Source: Pseudomonadota bacterium (lineage in GTDB: Bacteria; Myxococcota_A; UBA9042; GCA-2863065). Taken from it: a DNA stretch of 64,000 nt. Of this stretch, positions 61,655 through 64,000 are shown piece after piece. Below the pieces are notes generated by a model. That model saw nothing but the letters and a program-made list of their open reading frames with translations. It had not been told where the DNA came from and did no database searches. Position 1 is the stretch's first letter; every line of letters starts with the position of its first letter. Where the stretch lies: assembly GCA_005776725.1 (NCBI GenBank), contig SXOO01000267.1, positions 58,708-122,707 of the forward strand, given 5' to 3'. The translations under genes were made by a program, and so were the position numbers.

Positions 61655-62809
61655 TCACTCCTGGTTGTATTCGCGCTCGAGGCCCTCGTGCAGGCGGTGG
61701 ATCACGCGGACCCGCTGCCGCTCTTTGTACGCCTCGTGGCTGGCGGCGGTGTTGCGCTCGTTCGAGTCCCACGTCGCCCGGTCGTAGAGCTGGAACTCGG
61801 CGCTCACGAAGACCACGCAGCCGAGGGGGCGGAGGTGGGCGTGGGAGGGAACCACCATGACGTCGTCCACGCGCACGGGCACGTCGATCACGAAGTTGAG
61901 CATCCGGAACTCGTCCGCGGAGCACTCGTTGATCTCGCCGCCGAGGGGGTCTTCCTTCTCGAGGTCGAGGCGGAACTGGAGCGAGCCGATCCAGGGCCGC
62001 AGCGTTGGGAGGCTTCGGGCGAACCGGGCGAAGTCGATGAGATCGTTGGTGCTCTCTTCCGGAATCACGTGGTTGAACGGGACGAGACGGCGCGTCATGG
62101 CGGCGAGCAGCACGGGGATGTCCGAGCGCGCCTCGACGACCACGCGGAAGCGCAGCCGGTCCATGATCTGCGCGGCGGTGGCGCGCCGCTTCGACAACAG
62201 CTTCGTGATCGTGCTGTCCCGGCTCTTGCGGCTCTTGTCCACCCGCAACACGGGGATGCCCTCGTCGGCCAGCGCCTGCAGCTCACGATCGACGGCAGCC
62301 TCGACGCGCGCGAACACCTCGGTCTCGGGCAGCGCCAATCCGAGGCGAAGCTCGCGAGCCTCGAGGTGGTTCAGCGTGTGCACGAGCTTCAGCAGGATGC
62401 AGGCGCCGCGCTGGGCCGCGATCGCCTCGGGGTCTTCCGAGCGGGACGAGGCCACGAGGAATGGGGTCTCGACGCGCTCCGGCGCCCACAGCTCTCTAGG
62501 GATCTCCAGCGAGAGCTCGGCGCGGAGGTATTCTGCCGCCTCGCTCAGGAGGGCGCGTACGCGCAGCTCGTCTGCCGGCCGCGAGACGTCGTAGCCGTTG
62601 ACCCGGAGGAACTCCTGCACCTCCGCTGCCGTGTCGAAGCCGAGGCGGTACCAGTCGATCACGGAACCACCGCGAAGGATGATGCGCACGCGCTCGAGGA
62701 GGCCGATGGACCACCCTTCGGGCCGAGGGAGCACCCCTGGATCAGTGGGGGGCAGGACCGCGGTGGGCGGGAAGTCCGGTTGTCTCTCAGAGGTCAAAGT
62801 GCTATCCAT
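61655..62809 (-). CDS. Conserved protein (TIGR04552-like), possible RelA/SpoT-type fold
   Basis: The ATG at 62809 gives 384 residues; the ORF track adds a poorly coding N-terminus. The sequence reads as a conserved delta-proteobacterial family (I recall TIGR04552 as similar, not checked). The segment 'SRKSRDSTITKLLSKRRATAAQIMDRLRFRVVVEARSDIPVLLAAM' has the K..SI..K / DxxxxR pattern seen in RelA/SpoT nucleotide synthetases, but the later catalytic 'YIxxPKxNGYxSLH' is absent. It could be a divergent nucleotidyltransferase or a non-catalytic relative. Confidence 0.6.
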   Translation of the reverse strand: MDSTLTSERQPDFPPTAVLPPTDPGVLPRPEGWSIGLLERVRIILRGGSVIDWYRLGFDTAAEVQEFLRVNGYDVSRPADELRVRALLSEAAEYLRAELSLEIPRELWAPERVETPFLVASSRSEDPEAIAAQRGACILLKLVHTLNHLEARELRLGLALPETEVFARVEAAVDRELQALADEGIPVLRVDKSRKSRDSTITKLLSKRRATAAQIMDRLRFRVVVEARSDIPVLLAAMTRRLVPFNHVIPEESTNDLIDFARFARSLPTLRPWIGSLQFRLDLEKEDPLGGEINECSADEFRMLNFVIDVPVRVDDVMVVPSHAHLRPLGCVVFVSAEFQLYDRATWDSNERNTAASHEAYKERQRVRVIHRLHEGLEREYNQE

Positions 62810-62989
62810 CCGAGCGCTCGACCGGCACGCGTTGCCTGGACGAGACGTTGAGGCGGTGAGTCTAGCGGGGAGCGCGGCTGCCGCCAAAACCACGTTGATT
62901 GGAGTCCCGCCGGCGCGGCGAACTTTCGGCGCACCGAGCGCGTTCCGTGGCAGGCTGAACGCGGACGTCAGCCAGAGGTGGTTCGGCGA
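62810..62989. other. Divergent gap
   Basis: 180 bp between the TIGR04552-like gene (-) and the zinc-ribbon/GYF gene (+). No distinctive site was seen. Confidence 0.35.
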
Positions 62990-64000
62990 ATGAAGCTGAA
63001 GTGCGAGCAGTGTGGATCGAATTACAACGTTGCTGAAGACCGGATCCGCGGCGAGGGACGGGTCTTCAAGTTCCGTTGTCGGAATTGCGACGCCATCATC
63101 ACGATCCACGGATCCGGAGACGGCGGCGTGGCGGACCCGGCCGATGCCACGCCAACGTGGTACTTCGTTCGCGACGGGCAACAGGTCGGACCGGTGCCCC
63201 GCACCGAGCTGCGCGACCACATCGCCAGTGGAGCGGTTACGGTTGAGACCTACGTCTGGAAGAGCGGCATGCCGAACTGGGAGCCGCTCAAGGACGTGGA
63301 GGAGCTCGCAGCCCTCCGTCCCGCCGAGCTCGCCGACGACGCCGTGAGATCAGCCGACAGCGCCGAGGTGCTGCCCGCGGTGGCGGTTGGCGGCGCGGCA
63401 CCGGCGGCGGTCGAGAACACGCTCGACAGGCTCTTCGTGGGCGATCTGGGCGGCTCGCGTGCGCCAGCGAACAAGGACGACGACATGTTCGGCGCTCCCG
63501 CGGGCCTGAGCAGGGGCTCGGGCGGAGCCGCCGAACCCGCAGATATCTTCAGCTCGGCTGGGGTGGACGCGGAGTCCAAGCGCGCCATGAGCTTCCAGCG
63601 ACACGACAACTCCGTGTTGTTCTCGCTGAACGACCTCGATGAAAAGAAGGGAGGCGGAGCCAAGAAGGGCGCCGCCGCCAGCATGGCCCTCGGCGGCGAC
63701 TCGGGCCTCATAGACATCAAGAGCTTCTCCAAGAAGAAGAAGGACACGCGCGCCGATCTCTTCGGCGACGTCGCCCCGGCAGCCGCTGCAACCGCCGCGC
63801 CCGCCGCCGCCGCTGTGCCGATGGCCGCCTCCGCCGTGGCCATGCCGATCCTGGCCAAGAAGAAGCAGAGCCGGGCGCCCATGTTCCTGGCCATGTTCTT
63901 CGGGGCCGCCTTGATCGCCGGTGGCACGGCGTTCGCGGTCATCTACTTCTCGAAGCAGCAGCAGCCCGCGCCGGCCCCGGTGGCGAGCGCGCCGCAGGCG
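62990..64000 (+). CDS. Zinc-ribbon and GYF domain membrane protein, GltJ/AgmX-like (3' end outside window)
   Basis: Not in the ORF track because it runs off the right edge; 337 codons are visible from the ATG at 62990. An MJ0042-type zinc ribbon 'LKCEQCGSNYNVAEDRI..FKFRCRNCDAIITI' (four Cys) is followed by a GYF-type domain 'TWYFVRDGQQVGPVPRTELRDHI' and 'VWKSGMPNWEPL'. An Ala/Lys-rich linker and a membrane helix ('MFLAMFFGAALIAGGTAFAVIYF') come next. This order matches GltJ/AgmX of the Myxococcus adventurous-gliding motor, whose ZnR and GYF domains bind MglA and regulator partners. Orthology is an inference; the C-terminal TonB-like part is outside the window. Confidence 0.8.
   Translation, partial: MKLKCEQCGSNYNVAEDRIRGEGRVFKFRCRNCDAIITIHGSGDGGVADPADATPTWYFVRDGQQVGPVPRTELRDHIASGAVTVETYVWKSGMPNWEPLKDVEELAALRPAELADDAVRSADSAEVLPAVAVGGAAPAAVENTLDRLFVGDLGGSRAPANKDDDMFGAPAGLSRGSGGAAEPADIFSSAGVDAESKRAMSFQRHDNSVLFSLNDLDEKKGGGAKKGAAASMALGGDSGLIDIKSFSKKKKDTRADLFGDVAPAAAATAAPAAAAVPMAASAVAMPILAKKKQSRAPMFLAMFFGAALIAGGTAFAVIYFSKQQQPAPAPVASAPQA

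Noticed and set aside
1-64000. tRNA, rRNA, riboswitch, integrase gene or replication origin
   Set aside because: I scanned for conserved T-loop, rRNA and integrase motifs by eye and saw none; a covariance-model or HMM search would be needed to exclude them.

Overview
The window is high-GC bacterial DNA, densely packed on both strands, with short gaps and many 1-4 nt start/stop overlaps. It most likely comes from Myxococcota. The evidence is two proteins ending in MYXO-CTERM-like tails, several Cys-rich or Asp/Glu/Pro-rich lipoproteins, two Hanks-type Ser/Thr kinases, a zinc-ribbon/GYF protein resembling GltJ/AgmX, and a P-protein pheA. No rRNA, tRNA, CRISPR array or replication origin was recognised.

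Left core, 1-28.2 kb. In order: a 5'-partial hypothetical; a MATE exporter behind a Cys-rich lipoprotein; enoyl-CoA hydratase; a secreted N-acetylmuramoyl-L-alanine amidase; a ClpP-family protease; and a secreted putative zinc phospholipase C with a MYXO-CTERM-like tail. Next is a coupled operon for cyanophycin turnover (iadA-cphB-cphA, 7.8-12.6 kb), then a LodA/LodB-type quinoprotein oxidase pair with a Tat-like signal (12.8-16.1 kb). These are followed by a lipoprotein GH31 glucosidase, an unknown lipoprotein, and a caspase-like lipoprotein whose N-terminus contains in-frame GC-rich repeats. An ECF sigma factor/kinase operon and a HAD-family 5'-nucleotidase close this part.

Accessory region, about 28.26-44.01 kb. 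It is bounded by two copies of a ~62 bp imperfect direct repeat (about 87% identical by eye) that spans the 3' end and stop codon of the nucleotidase gene. The second copy lies 3 bp from pheA. This looks like an old genomic island integrated at the 3' end of the nucleotidase gene. Inside are small proteins, an IS3-type transposase relic, other decayed genes, an orphan RHH antitoxin, a truncated CotH-type lipoprotein and an intact HigBA-type toxin-antitoxin pair with a palindromic candidate operator. The main cargo (31.3-39.0 kb) is a coupled set encoding a hydrolase, SnoaL-like protein, membrane desaturase, PAP2 phosphatase, cytochrome P450, B12/radical-SAM enzyme, membrane protein and Rieske oxygenase. 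I read it as an undescribed oxidative tailoring pathway for a lipid or isoprenoid.

Right core, 44-64 kb. pheA, a lipoprotein, a cysteine-synthase-like/aminotransferase coupled pair, a MYXO-CTERM protein, a very long low-complexity membrane protein with TP and 63-bp repeats, a Cys-repeat lipoprotein, the conserved spoVR/yeaH/prkA stress operon, a second Ser/Thr kinase, a protein with possible RelA/SpoT-like motifs, and the start of a GltJ/AgmX-like gene that runs off the right edge.
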